A stretch of 64,000 nucleotides of DNA, taken from IMG/VR virus record IMGVR_UViG_3300019487_000018, positions 124,001 through 188,000 of that record; one strand, given 5' to 3'. Below, one piece after another: positions 8,799-17,086 of the stretch. Numbering within the stretch: the first letter of the stretch is position 1; each line of letters begins with the position of its first letter. The position numbers were made by a program, and so were the translations under genes. The DNA comes from a virus. The notes under the pieces were generated by a model. It was not told where the DNA came from, searched no databases, and worked only from the letters and a program-made list of their open reading frames with translations.

Positions 8799-9836
8799 AT
8801 GAGCATGGATTTCGTAATCGACTTCAACCTTGAGCTGTTACATGGTTGCAAGTGGAACTGCACTGGCTGCAATATTGGTAAGGAAGAACAAGACGGCTTT
8901 CTTGACGGCGATTTCGATCGTTTGATGCATTTGTTTGAGGATCTCGAGCGAAACTTTCACATCCTATCAAACGTTGCAATCACACCAACCGACTTCATTG
9001 TTTCGAACAACGCAGAGCAAATTTTCGTTCCAGAACTCAAGCTCATGCTTGACAAGTTCAAGGCGGTAACATTGAACACAACATTCCTGCACGATGATGA
9101 CGTGCTGGAATACTGGGCAGCCAAACTACGACCGCTCCTCAAGGGCAATACTCTGAAGTTTAGTGTTCCTGTCGAACCAGATCACTATATGAACAAGAAG
9201 TACATGGCAAAGATCCTTCACAATCGTGACTACATGGTCAGTTTGCTTCCAGAAACGAAATACACAAAGACGTACTTGATCGGCAATTTGTACGAGTACA
9301 AGAAGTTCGTCGACTTCGAATTCTACAGCGAAGACTTTCACGATAAGTGGGATGGACACCTCGATTTGGTGATTACAGAGGGGCGTCTTAATTTGACGAA
9401 TCCGTTCAACCGTCAGCGGTTGCGTCATATGATCGAATATCAGAACGATCTTTACAATCGCTCTGTTGAACACGATCACGGCAAAATCATCGTCAACTTC
9501 ACGAATGGCAAACGTCACGAAGGCTATGATAAGGACTACGTGTACAAAAACGGTCGGATCTACGCACCAGTATTCGTTGGAGAACCGCTGGTCACGTTTG
9601 AGGAAGGCTACTATCTGGATCGATCAGTTGAGTGGAACACAGACAATCTCGTTGAGTTTGAGAATCGAATGACCGTAGAAAGCTTTGAATATCTGCCACA
9701 AACACAACACTGTGCTACCTGCGAATTTGCGAATGCGTGTGTTGCTCGTGGTCTTACCAAGTTGATGAAAACCTTGAAAGTTACGGACTGCTTGGCACCA
9801 AAGCCGGCTTTCACGTTCTTGAGGCAGGTTGCATGA
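8799..9836 (+). CDS. Radical SAM protein B with C-terminal cysteine cluster
   Basis: This is a 345-residue protein. The radical SAM motif C17-x3-C21-x2-C24 (CKWNCTGC) sits near the N-terminus. No canonical GGE is seen; the equivalent region reads NVAITPTDF. The C-terminus has CATCEFANAC followed about 17 residues later by another Cys, like a shortened SPASM or twitch domain. It is more divergent than enzymes A, C and D, so its reaction cannot be predicted. Its stop overlaps the start of radical SAM C (ATGA), so the two are made together and may act in sequence or as a heterodimer. Confidence 0.82.
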   Translation: MSMDFVIDFNLELLHGCKWNCTGCNIGKEEQDGFLDGDFDRLMHLFEDLERNFHILSNVAITPTDFIVSNNAEQIFVPELKLMLDKFKAVTLNTTFLHDDDVLEYWAAKLRPLLKGNTLKFSVPVEPDHYMNKKYMAKILHNRDYMVSLLPETKYTKTYLIGNLYEYKKFVDFEFYSEDFHDKWDGHLDLVITEGRLNLTNPFNRQRLRHMIEYQNDLYNRSVEHDHGKIIVNFTNGKRHEGYDKDYVYKNGRIYAPVFVGEPLVTFEEGYYLDRSVEWNTDNLVEFENRMTVESFEYLPQTQHCATCEFANACVARGLTKLMKTLKVTDCLAPKPAFTFLRQVA

Positions 9837-10975
9837 GTCCAATCAAATTCTACCGCACGAGACCTGAACTAGAGTTCGTGCCTGATAATCGGCACATGGA
9901 ATTGATCATCAAGCCTACAGAGGCATGTAACTTCAAATGCACGTTCTGCTCGAGCACGAACATCACAGACGAAAAAGCTAAAGTCCTCGACTTAGAGTCG
10001 ATCTACGCCTTCCTCAAGCGGTTCCCCAACACACACTCAATCATTGTCAATGGTGGAGATCCATTGATGGTCAAGCCATGGTATTACTGGGAGATCATCA
10101 AATACTGCGACGACAACAACTTGCCGACAAACCTTAGCTTCACCACGAACCTATGGGCATTCTATAAGAAACCAGAGATGTGGGTAGACCTGTTCCGACA
10201 CGATCGTGTCGGTGTCACAACGTCTTTTAACTACGGTAACACACGGCGAATTACAGATGATGAAGTATTCACAGAAGATATTTTCTGGAAGGTCAGCGAT
10301 AAGGTGCTAGAGTATATTGGTTATCGACCAGATTTTATCTCAGTGATTACAGACGAGAACGAAGATACGGCAATAGATAATGTTCGTCTTGCACAGGCTA
10401 TGAGTGTCGAATGTAAGCTAAACTACGCAATGGCAAGCGGAATACAAAGTGCACCATATCAATTGTCAAAGATTTATCGCACATATACAGAGATCTATGA
10501 ACTAGGACTCTGGCCGTGGGAATATAATACCAAGCAGATGATGCAACGTTTGGACGGCAAAGCATCTAGCTGTCCACAACTACGTTCCTGTGATGAAGGC
10601 ATTCGATGCTTACAACCAAGTGGTGATTATTACTCATGTGGCGCATTTGGTGATGATCGAGAATATCCAATCAACTTCCAACAAGAAGTGATTGAAGGTA
10701 AGTTCTTCACACCGCTTCAATCAGCACCAGAATTGCTGTCACTAAAAGAAGAATGTCACACATGTCCGATGTTCAAAATTTGCAATGGATGTCGTAAGAC
10801 GATCACAGACATGAAACGTCATAATGTCGTTGAGGAACATTGCACATTGATGAAGACAATCGCGAAAAAGATCATCAATATCAATGACGAATCGGCTAAC
10901 TTACTAATTGATCGCACGTTAAAGAAGGGAGCTCGCAAGTATGAGCCTTGTACACTAAATACCGTTCTCGCATAA
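9833..10975 (+). CDS. Radical SAM/SPASM protein C
   Basis: The start is set at the ATG overlapping the previous stop (ATGA), giving 380 residues. C32-x3-C36-x2-C39 (CNFKCTFC) is the radical SAM motif. NGGDP at about residue 72 replaces GGEP, a common variant. A full SPASM-like C-terminus follows: CDEGIRC, a Cys in DYYSCGAF, CHTCPMFKICNGC and a later Cys. SPASM proteins usually modify peptides or proteins by forming carbon-centred crosslinks or thioethers. A free-standing HNH gene follows immediately. Confidence 0.88.
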   Translation: MSPIKFYRTRPELEFVPDNRHMELIIKPTEACNFKCTFCSSTNITDEKAKVLDLESIYAFLKRFPNTHSIIVNGGDPLMVKPWYYWEIIKYCDDNNLPTNLSFTTNLWAFYKKPEMWVDLFRHDRVGVTTSFNYGNTRRITDDEVFTEDIFWKVSDKVLEYIGYRPDFISVITDENEDTAIDNVRLAQAMSVECKLNYAMASGIQSAPYQLSKIYRTYTEIYELGLWPWEYNTKQMMQRLDGKASSCPQLRSCDEGIRCLQPSGDYYSCGAFGDDREYPINFQQEVIEGKFFTPLQSAPELLSLKEECHTCPMFKICNGCRKTITDMKRHNVVEEHCTLMKTIAKKIININDESANLLIDRTLKKGARKYEPCTLNTVLA

Positions 10976-11002
10976 ATGAGCGTCGAGCCTTGGAGGACTG
11001 AT

Positions 11003-11500
11003 ATGAAGCTAACAGAAAAACAGAAAGAGGTTCGGCGACGTTATTACAAAGAGAACAGAACTGAGATTCTGGAACATCAAAAGAACCGACGCACTGCCCA
11101 GAAAAAACACATTACACAGCTCGGAAAAACATGGCGTGAAAACAACAAAGACAAAACGAAGCGATACGGGGAAAATCACTACAAGAATCACAAAGATGAT
11201 TACACCACACGCTCCAGAAGGTGGCGCGAAAACAACCCCGAGCGTAAAATATTGGCCCGGCTGCGGGCAGGAGCGAAGAAAGAGCATATTCCATTCAATC
11301 TAGAGTTGGAAGACGTCAAGATACCGAATATATGTCCAGTTTTAGGCATTGCACTTGAAAGAGGAAGGGAAGCTTTTAAGAAACTACAATGTCCGTCGGC
11401 CGATCGAATTGTTCCAAAACTTGGATACGTTCGTGGTAATGTGCGATTTATAAGTCTTCGCGCCAACTTGATTAAATCGAACCGTCGGCTGAAGAACTGA
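11003..11500 (+). CDS. HNH-type homing endonuclease
   Basis: The start is placed at the ATG at 11003, after a TGGAGGACTG ribosome site, giving 165 residues. The N-terminal half is very basic, with repeated KNRR/WRENN segments, as in DNA-binding arms of free-standing homing enzymes. The C-terminal half has CPVLGI, an ADRI segment and GYVRGNVRFIS, the pattern shared with the genes at 16483 and 51888 in this window. Such genes spread by cutting homologous sites and have no role in the host operon. It interrupts the radical SAM cluster between enzymes C and D. Confidence 0.75.
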   Translation: MKLTEKQKEVRRRYYKENRTEILEHQKNRRTAQKKHITQLGKTWRENNKDKTKRYGENHYKNHKDDYTTRSRRWRENNPERKILARLRAGAKKEHIPFNLELEDVKIPNICPVLGIALERGREAFKKLQCPSADRIVPKLGYVRGNVRFISLRANLIKSNRRLKN

Positions 11501-11545
11501 TAAAAGTATACGAGTATATTGTACGAGAACGAGCGAGAATGACTG

Positions 11546-12643
11546 ATGAACCTTGCACAGCTAGTACTGCAACGCAAGCGTGATACCGATCAAGAATACA
11601 CGATTCACTTGTTTGAGAAGTGCAATCTAACGTGTAATTTCTGTTGGCAAGATCACACTGCGAATATTGGTCTGGATACTGTTCGACAAAAGATTCCAAT
11701 CTTATGTGAGATGCTTGATGAAGATCCACATCACAAGTATACAATCAACATCATGGGTGGAGAGGTTTTTGCTGATGATATCTTCACGGAAAAGATGTGG
11801 GGGGATTACTACGCTCTATGCTGGTGGTCACATAAACATGTTGAGAAACTAGGGAAGGACATTACGTTCAATTTCGTAACCAATCTCGTCACCACGAAGA
11901 CAAAAGAAATTTTTGATTTGCTCCACGCATTGCGACGGGAAGGTGTTAAGGTTAAACTGACAACGTCTTACGACGCAAAGGGTCGCTTCAATAAAGCTCA
12001 ACTAGCAACGTTCAAAGAGAACATTGAAGTATTTCGTAATGAGCTTGAAGGAATCAGCATGTTGCTCACAAAGCCAGTAATCAAGCAGCTTGTTGAAGGA
12101 AAGGACGAATATTTCAAGTATCTGTACGACCAGGGGTTCTACATCTACTTCGACTACTATTCACCAGAAGACGACTATCTGTTGGTCGGTCCATCTGATA
12201 AGGATCTGCTTAAGGCGTTCTACTTCCTGGTGGACAACTACCCGAATGTACATCCGATCAAAGAGTGGATTGAGAACCACACAAACTTCATGTCTTGTAG
12301 AAGCTCCAAACTGATCAACCCTGATGGTACGAAGTGCATGTGTGGGAATTTGCTGTTAGATAATAAGCACGTTGTAACGTTCTTTAAGGCAAAGATACAA
12401 AAGGCTGACAACGATGAAATTGAGAACAATTTTTTGAACAGATGGGATTGTTTGTCGTGCGAATATTTCAGTCGTTGCACGTTGGGATGCTTCGTCCAAC
12501 ACGATTTCATGAAGCGCGGACAGATGAAAGAGTGCCCTTTCAAGCTGACTTTCGATAAAATCACCAAGGGAACAGAAGTTGACATCGATCTCTTGGAAAC
12601 ATATTATGGGGAAGACCCTACAACTGACAATCGGGTACAGTGA
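11546..12643 (+). CDS. Radical SAM/SPASM protein D
   Basis: This is a 365-residue protein. The radical SAM motif is C26-x3-C30-x2-C33 (CNLTCNFC), with MGGEVF at about residue 70. The C-terminus carries CRSSKLINPDGTKCMC, CLSCEYFSRCTLGC and a terminal Cys, an arrangement close to a complete SPASM domain. It is preceded by a weak AT-rich gap left around the homing endonuclease. Its stop overlaps the glycosyltransferase-like gene downstream by 38 bases, so it belongs to the same expression unit. Confidence 0.88.
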   Translation: MNLAQLVLQRKRDTDQEYTIHLFEKCNLTCNFCWQDHTANIGLDTVRQKIPILCEMLDEDPHHKYTINIMGGEVFADDIFTEKMWGDYYALCWWSHKHVEKLGKDITFNFVTNLVTTKTKEIFDLLHALRREGVKVKLTTSYDAKGRFNKAQLATFKENIEVFRNELEGISMLLTKPVIKQLVEGKDEYFKYLYDQGFYIYFDYYSPEDDYLLVGPSDKDLLKAFYFLVDNYPNVHPIKEWIENHTNFMSCRSSKLINPDGTKCMCGNLLLDNKHVVTFFKAKIQKADNDEIENNFLNRWDCLSCEYFSRCTLGCFVQHDFMKRGQMKECPFKLTFDKITKGTEVDIDLLETYYGEDPTTDNRVQ

Positions 12644-13073
12644 TCTATATATTGCACAAGTACTCCAGCACAGTATTCGTCGTCGTGCATCAATTGGCAC
12701 AGATTTTCGTTTTGTGTTGCGTGTGTCGAATGTAGTAGAATCACCGCTTCTGTGGAACTATGAGGGAGATTGGTCAATCTTCCTCGACGCGAAAATGCTT
12801 TGTTTGTGCGACATAAAGGAACTTACGGAACATTTCGACCCGCAATACGCCGTTCAGTTTGTTAAGTTCGCTGAACAACCATTGGCTGTAGTTGTATTCA
12901 ATCACAACAAATTTGGCCGAACACCCGATCTCCATGACAAAGAAATTGGAGACCTGCCTTCAGAGTTTAACAGCGAATTCCCAACAGCAAAAATTCTTCG
13001 GTACGACAACGACCCATACAACTCTCAACTTTGGAAAGATGAACTCGATGACATGCTCCGAACTTACAGTTGA
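12606..13073 (+). CDS. Small glycosyltransferase-like protein (GT8-like, degenerate DxD)
   Basis: The start at ATG 12606 gives 155 residues. It opens with IGYSDLYIAQVLQHSI, followed by a region corresponding to the GT-A nucleotide-sugar fold: GDWSIFLDAKMLCLCDI. In related bacterial proteins this site reads as a DxD metal-binding motif within a MDxDM segment; here the second Asp is Lys (LDAKM). The segment AVQFVKFAEQ also fits that family. The protein is shorter than usual and lacks the C-terminal part. It may be inactive, binding-only or use another metal mode. A sugar-transfer role in the cluster is inference. Confidence 0.5.
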   Translation: MGKTLQLTIGYSDLYIAQVLQHSIRRRASIGTDFRFVLRVSNVVESPLLWNYEGDWSIFLDAKMLCLCDIKELTEHFDPQYAVQFVKFAEQPLAVVVFNHNKFGRTPDLHDKEIGDLPSEFNSEFPTAKILRYDNDPYNSQLWKDELDDMLRTYS

Positions 13074-13908
13074 GAACTTCATCTCCCAGCAATGGATCCA
13101 TAAAAATCGCTACGTACTTAACGCAAGAACAGTGACACCTGAATGTGTTGAGTCCTTGAACGCACAGGCATTCAAACGATTCCAGTTATCAAATCATCAA
13201 CGCAAATACTCGAAGTCGCCAATTCGAATCGATATCTGTGAGTGGCTAGAACGTCGGGCGTCATTCTCTCTACATGAATACGACTACACAATTCCACCAG
13301 GGTATGTAACGCCAATTGAGTTTTTTAGCGAGGCGCAGCCATGGCGAATGCTGTTGCTTTCTTTCGATCCATATGCGTCAATCCTGCAGCGAAAGCTGTT
13401 CACCGATGCACGATTCGTTGAACGTGCATACGAAGAAAAGGACGATATGTATTCACCGAAATCGTTCCTGTTGGAACAGATTGAACTTGGATGGCTTGGC
13501 TACAGCGAATTTGAAGACTGTATTTTCATTCACCACATACAAGTGCGAGGTGCACTCAAAGAAGGAATGCGATACAATGACCTTGTTTGGTTCTATAGAT
13601 ACTTGGTTCGTGCATTTACGCAGATGTTGCCCGAAGGGAAGTTGAAGCATGTGTACGCACCAGATGCAGCAACGTTGTCGCTGTACAGCGAACGTCTGGT
13701 CGGGAATGCGTCAATAGTACTTCCGTATTCGCGGCATGTGCTACGAAAGAGCGACTTTCATACGGTTGGCTGGGACGCGTTTGCAACACAATCACCAATC
13801 GCGGCGGCTAAATGCAAGATGCGTGATGTGTTACTGCCAGACGAGATAACACTTTGGAGATACGATTATAATGATCCACACACTTTGGCACGACAGAATT
13901 CTGATTGA
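13048..13908 (+). CDS. Hypothetical protein in radical SAM cluster
   Basis: The start is chosen at ATG 13048, overlapping the previous gene by 26 bases, giving 286 residues. It is rich in aromatic residues and contains mixed alpha/beta segments (RMLLLSFDPYASIL, IFIHHIQVRG, VWFYRYLVRAF). No cofactor motif was recognised. It overlaps the first 2OG oxygenase gene by 38 bases. Coupling to enzymes on both sides suggests a role in the same modification pathway, perhaps a transferase or a binding partner. Confidence 0.75.
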   Translation: MTCSELTVENFISQQWIHKNRYVLNARTVTPECVESLNAQAFKRFQLSNHQRKYSKSPIRIDICEWLERRASFSLHEYDYTIPPGYVTPIEFFSEAQPWRMLLLSFDPYASILQRKLFTDARFVERAYEEKDDMYSPKSFLLEQIELGWLGYSEFEDCIFIHHIQVRGALKEGMRYNDLVWFYRYLVRAFTQMLPEGKLKHVYAPDAATLSLYSERLVGNASIVLPYSRHVLRKSDFHTVGWDAFATQSPIAAAKCKMRDVLLPDEITLWRYDYNDPHTLARQNSD

Positions 13909-14473
13909 AGACGATTTGCTTGACCCGCAAGGCTGGAGTAATTTTCGAGACTGGGTCGGAGTGGAATTTGGTCGTCGACAGACAAAACCAATTATGTCAA
14001 TCGACCATCTCAACTTGCCACCTGAACTCGGTTACTACGCAGCCATGCTTGACGGTGCCGTGACAAACTATTGCGAAGCTTGTGGCATAGACTATGCAAT
14101 GGATATTGTAAACCTACAGGCAACTTGGGTTGAGAATTACAACGAAACAAGTCACCATGAATTCGTACATGAACCACATCACGACCTTTCGGAAGGTGGC
14201 TATCTTGTTGCTGTGTATTATGTATGTACAGATGTGAATTCACTAACAAGATTTGTTGGGGGAGACCTGGCGATATACAAGGCACTGACATATAGTGAAT
14301 ACCCCGAGGGAATGGTTCACGTTCGTGCAATACCGAACCGGTTGGTTGTTTTTCCTGCTATGCTTTACCATCGCATCAAACCATACTTCGGTCGTTCCCC
14401 ACGAATTGCATTGTCGGCTGTGTTGTCTAAATCAGCCGACACAGTTCAAAACAAGAGAGTTTGCACACTATGA
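13871..14473 (+). CDS. 2-oxoglutarate/Fe(II)-dependent oxygenase 1
   Basis: This is a 200-residue protein of the prolyl-4-hydroxylase-like double-stranded beta-helix type. The Fe(II) triad is visible as H103-x-D105 (EPHHDLS) and distal H167 (LYHRIKPYFG), with R178 placed to bind the 2-oxoglutarate carboxylate. VGGDLAIY between them is the usual strand. Such enzymes hydroxylate side chains, often Pro, Asp, Asn or His, using O2 and 2-oxoglutarate. Two different oxygenases beside five radical SAM genes suggest successive modification of one target, but the target is unproven. Its stop overlaps the next oxygenase (ATGA). Confidence 0.85.
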   Translation: MIHTLWHDRILIEDDLLDPQGWSNFRDWVGVEFGRRQTKPIMSIDHLNLPPELGYYAAMLDGAVTNYCEACGIDYAMDIVNLQATWVENYNETSHHEFVHEPHHDLSEGGYLVAVYYVCTDVNSLTRFVGGDLAIYKALTYSEYPEGMVHVRAIPNRLVVFPAMLYHRIKPYFGRSPRIALSAVLSKSADTVQNKRVCTL

Positions 14474-15105
14474 ACTTCTACAAATTGTGGGCGTATCCAA
14501 TTTACACATGCGAAAACGTTCTCCTCGACACCGAACGTCAGCAGGTGGCCGACTATGTGCTACATCGATTCAAAGATCTGGACGACGACAAAATAGTCAA
14601 CGTTCACGTTGCTGTTGATGGCGAGTTGGACAAAATTCCAAGCGATCTAAAGCTGTTGTATTACGCATTGTATGTGAAGTTTTCTCAATATGTCTTCGAA
14701 TGCGGAAATCCTCTTGAAGAGTACTTTCTTCACAGGATTGCTATGAATAAGACTCGCGCATTCGTTCCAGGACGAGACGAAGGTGTGATTTATGAATTGC
14801 ACGCGGACGATAGCGTGAATGACATTACATGCGTCTACTACGCTCAAATCGATACAGTACACGCTAATGGTGGTAGTGCCGGCGGCGACCTGCGAATCTA
14901 CAACCGAGCGGTGCTCGACACAACCGATGATACACGCGAAGCGTATGTCACTTGCAAACCAGTTGACAATAAAGCAGTAATGTTCCCGGGCAGTTTGATT
15001 CACGAGGTTCGTCCATATTTTGGTGAGCGTCCTCGAGTTAGTCTAAACTACAAGTTTCGTCGTTACCGCAGGAACATCTCTTTGAAACCAAAGCTGGTAA
15101 TATGA
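14470..15105 (+). CDS. 2-oxoglutarate/Fe(II)-dependent oxygenase 2
   Basis: The start at ATG 14470, overlapping the previous stop, gives 211 residues. The metal triad is H111-x-D113 (ELHADDS) and H178 (LIHEVRPYFG), with R189 for 2-oxoglutarate. It shares the GGDLRIYN and PYFGERPRVSLNY elements with oxygenase 1, so the two are related but clearly diverged; N-terminal halves differ most. It probably acts on a different position or intermediate. The stop overlaps the start of radical SAM E (ATGA). Confidence 0.85.
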   Translation: MNFYKLWAYPIYTCENVLLDTERQQVADYVLHRFKDLDDDKIVNVHVAVDGELDKIPSDLKLLYYALYVKFSQYVFECGNPLEEYFLHRIAMNKTRAFVPGRDEGVIYELHADDSVNDITCVYYAQIDTVHANGGSAGGDLRIYNRAVLDTTDDTREAYVTCKPVDNKAVMFPGSLIHEVRPYFGERPRVSLNYKFRRYRRNISLKPKLVI

Positions 15106-16046
15106 AACCAGTCACTCTATCAATCAATCCACTGTATCTGTGCAACTTTCGGTGCAAGTTTTGTTATCTAACACCAGAACAACTTGCAGACAAGAAGAAA
15201 ATCGATCATGTCCGTCTTGACCAAATGCTCTCTGAGGTCACAATGGTTACGGCAATCCAACACGTTGACTTGTACGGTGGAGAAATTGCACTGCTTTCCG
15301 ATGAGTACTTTGATGATATGAAGCGGATCATCCGACAGTACTACTACAAGCCGATCAACGTTGTCACTAACCTGTCGAGAGTTCCGAAATTTTTCATGCC
15401 ACCTGACATTCAATTGTCCGTGAGTTTTGATTTCGATTGTCGCGAACGGTACGAAGAAGTGTACAGAAACATGGCAACTGTTCAGAAGCCGCTGCATGTT
15501 CTGGTTTTAGCTAGCAGGTGCTTAATCGACAAAGACGTCGACTACATGATTATGATGCTGAACACATTACAAAATGTTCGGACAGTTGAGATCAAACCGT
15601 ATAGCACGAATCAAGCAAACCAACATACCGTGTCGCACGCAGACTTCGAACGATTCGTTAAACGTTGGTTGACGAGTCGGATTCCAAAACGATTTGCGTT
15701 TATCAACGAGCAGAAGATTATCGAAGCGCTTCGCGGATCGTACAACGCATTTAGTGATGACCATGTCTATATCACCCCTAATGGCAAGTTTGCGGTGCTT
15801 GATTTCGACGAGAGCGATCACGAGAAGTTCACAGAGCTCGACCACTTTGTGGACTATGTCCGGTGGACAGAACATGAGAAACAACTAATCGGAAGCAATT
15901 CATACTGCCAAACCTGTCCATATTTCGGTCACTGTTTGACAGAACACTATCGTTGGGTGAAAGATCTCGAAAACTCGTGCAATGGTTACAGGTTCCTTTT
16001 GGATTGGTGCAATGAAAGAATGGAAAATCCGGCAGCAAATCTATGA
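15102..16046 (+). CDS. Radical SAM protein E
   Basis: This is a 314-residue protein. The radical SAM motif C14-x3-C18-x2-C21 (CNFRCKFC) is followed by LYGGEIAL at about residue 57. The C-terminus has CQTCPYFGHC and a later Cys, a twitch or short SPASM-like cluster. It is the last of five radical SAM enzymes in the cluster. It lacks the features of QueE, so it is not an obvious partner of the FolE2 gene elsewhere in the window. It overlaps the next gene by 35 bases. Confidence 0.87.
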   Translation: MKPVTLSINPLYLCNFRCKFCYLTPEQLADKKKIDHVRLDQMLSEVTMVTAIQHVDLYGGEIALLSDEYFDDMKRIIRQYYYKPINVVTNLSRVPKFFMPPDIQLSVSFDFDCRERYEEVYRNMATVQKPLHVLVLASRCLIDKDVDYMIMMLNTLQNVRTVEIKPYSTNQANQHTVSHADFERFVKRWLTSRIPKRFAFINEQKIIEALRGSYNAFSDDHVYITPNGKFAVLDFDESDHEKFTELDHFVDYVRWTEHEKQLIGSNSYCQTCPYFGHCLTEHYRWVKDLENSCNGYRFLLDWCNERMENPAANL

Positions 16047-16440
16047 TCGTACGTGGCACGACCACGATGACTTGGTCTGCCATTCAAAGATCATTGACAC
16101 CAGTGAACTGGGATTTGATCCCAGCTTTGCAGGCAAAGTTGGTTCATATTTTATGTGGGAATGGGATGTTCTCGTCTATCCGGAGAAGTCGTATGCAGTT
16201 GCAATGGTTTACGCAAAACTGCTCGAGAAATACTTCGGTGAGAACTTCTATGAGGTGTTAGACGATCAAGATTTGTTGCTTGGCGACAAGTACTTTGTTC
16301 GCTACAGCAAAAACAAAGAATGGTACGACAAGTTGATCGCAACTATGGACGAATGGAAATTGTGGGACTTTGAAAACAGCAAGTTACCGCAGGTTCAGGC
16401 GACCATCACGTACTTTAAGAAGGAGTTTCAGCTGATCTAA
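16012..16440 (+). CDS. Hypothetical protein at end of radical SAM cluster
   Basis: The start at an ATG inside the end of radical SAM E gives 142 residues. It is aromatic-rich (WHDHDD near residue 15, MWEWDVLVY near 48, WKLWDFE near 120) with a helical C-terminus. Nothing identifies a family. It closes the operon: a late promoter and a homing endonuclease gene follow. Confidence 0.7.
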   Translation: MKEWKIRQQIYDRTWHDHDDLVCHSKIIDTSELGFDPSFAGKVGSYFMWEWDVLVYPEKSYAVAMVYAKLLEKYFGENFYEVLDDQDLLLGDKYFVRYSKNKEWYDKLIATMDEWKLWDFENSKLPQVQATITYFKKEFQLI

Positions 16441-16457
16441 TCGGGTAGGGAAGTCCA

Positions 16458-16465
16458 TATAAATA
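16458..16465 (+). promoter_or_regulatory. T4-type late promoter (TATAAATA)
   Basis: An exact TATAAATA, the T4 late consensus, lies 17 bases before the ATG at 16483. Confidence 0.75.
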
Positions 16466-16482
16466 AGCGTTTATGGAAAACC

Positions 16483-17061
16483 ATGAAACGCTGCACTTGC
16501 TCACTACACGAGGGAACAAATCCTCTCCCCATTTCATTCTTCACCAAAGACGCATCGACCTCTGATAGCCTATCCCGACTGTGTCGACTTTGTTCTCAAC
16601 GACGCTCCGCGGAAATACGAAATAGACGCAGAAAGAAACAACAAACGCTCACGAGAGAGCGATACAAAAACGATCCAATGTTTCGAGCGAAAGCTTTGGC
16701 TAGCTCTCGGTCCTACCAGCGCAGAAGACTTGCTGAAGACCCTATGTATGCACACAAATTGGAGATGTGGAGGAACGCACGATCGCGCGCTGTACGAAAA
16801 GGTCTAACATTCACAATAACAGTCGACGACATAAGCATCCCTCAGCGTTGCCCCATTCTTGATCTTCCGTTGACGCGAAATCAGGGCAGGCGAGGTCCAA
16901 CGGAGGAATCTCCGACACTCGATAGAATTGATCCAAAGCACGGCTACGTTCCTGGAAATGTCATCGTGATCAGCATGCGGGCGAACACCATCAAAAGTTT
17001 TGGTACGCCAGAAGAACACTTCAAGATTTACCGGTTTCTATCACAGTTGACTCAGAGATAA
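16483..17061 (+). CDS. HNH-type homing endonuclease
   Basis: This is a 192-residue protein. The N-terminus has HEGTNPLPISFF and CRLCSQRR, resembling a zinc-ribbon-like recognition segment, then a basic linker. The C-terminal domain has CPILDL, LDRIDPKHGYVPGNV and ISMRANTIKS, closely similar to the gene at 11003. This family usually acts as free-standing homing endonucleases in T4-like genomes. It has its own perfect late promoter and sits between the modification cluster and the long fibre genes. Confidence 0.75.
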   Translation: MKRCTCSLHEGTNPLPISFFTKDASTSDSLSRLCRLCSQRRSAEIRNRRRKKQQTLTRERYKNDPMFRAKALASSRSYQRRRLAEDPMYAHKLEMWRNARSRAVRKGLTFTITVDDISIPQRCPILDLPLTRNQGRRGPTEESPTLDRIDPKHGYVPGNVIVISMRANTIKSFGTPEEHFKIYRFLSQLTQR

Positions 17062-17064
17062 ATA
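17057..17064 (+). promoter_or_regulatory. T4-type late promoter (GATAAATA)
   Basis: GATAAATA overlaps the last codons of the upstream endonuclease gene and ends 22 bases before the fibre gene ATG at 17087. Confidence 0.65.
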
Positions 17065-17086
17065 CTGCAAAGTACAAGGACTTCCG

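Noticed and set aside
15102-16046. Radical SAM E as QueE of a 7-deazaguanine pathway
   Set aside because: It has a canonical C-x3-C-x2-C motif plus a C-terminal cysteine cluster and sits in the modification operon; no QueE features were seen.
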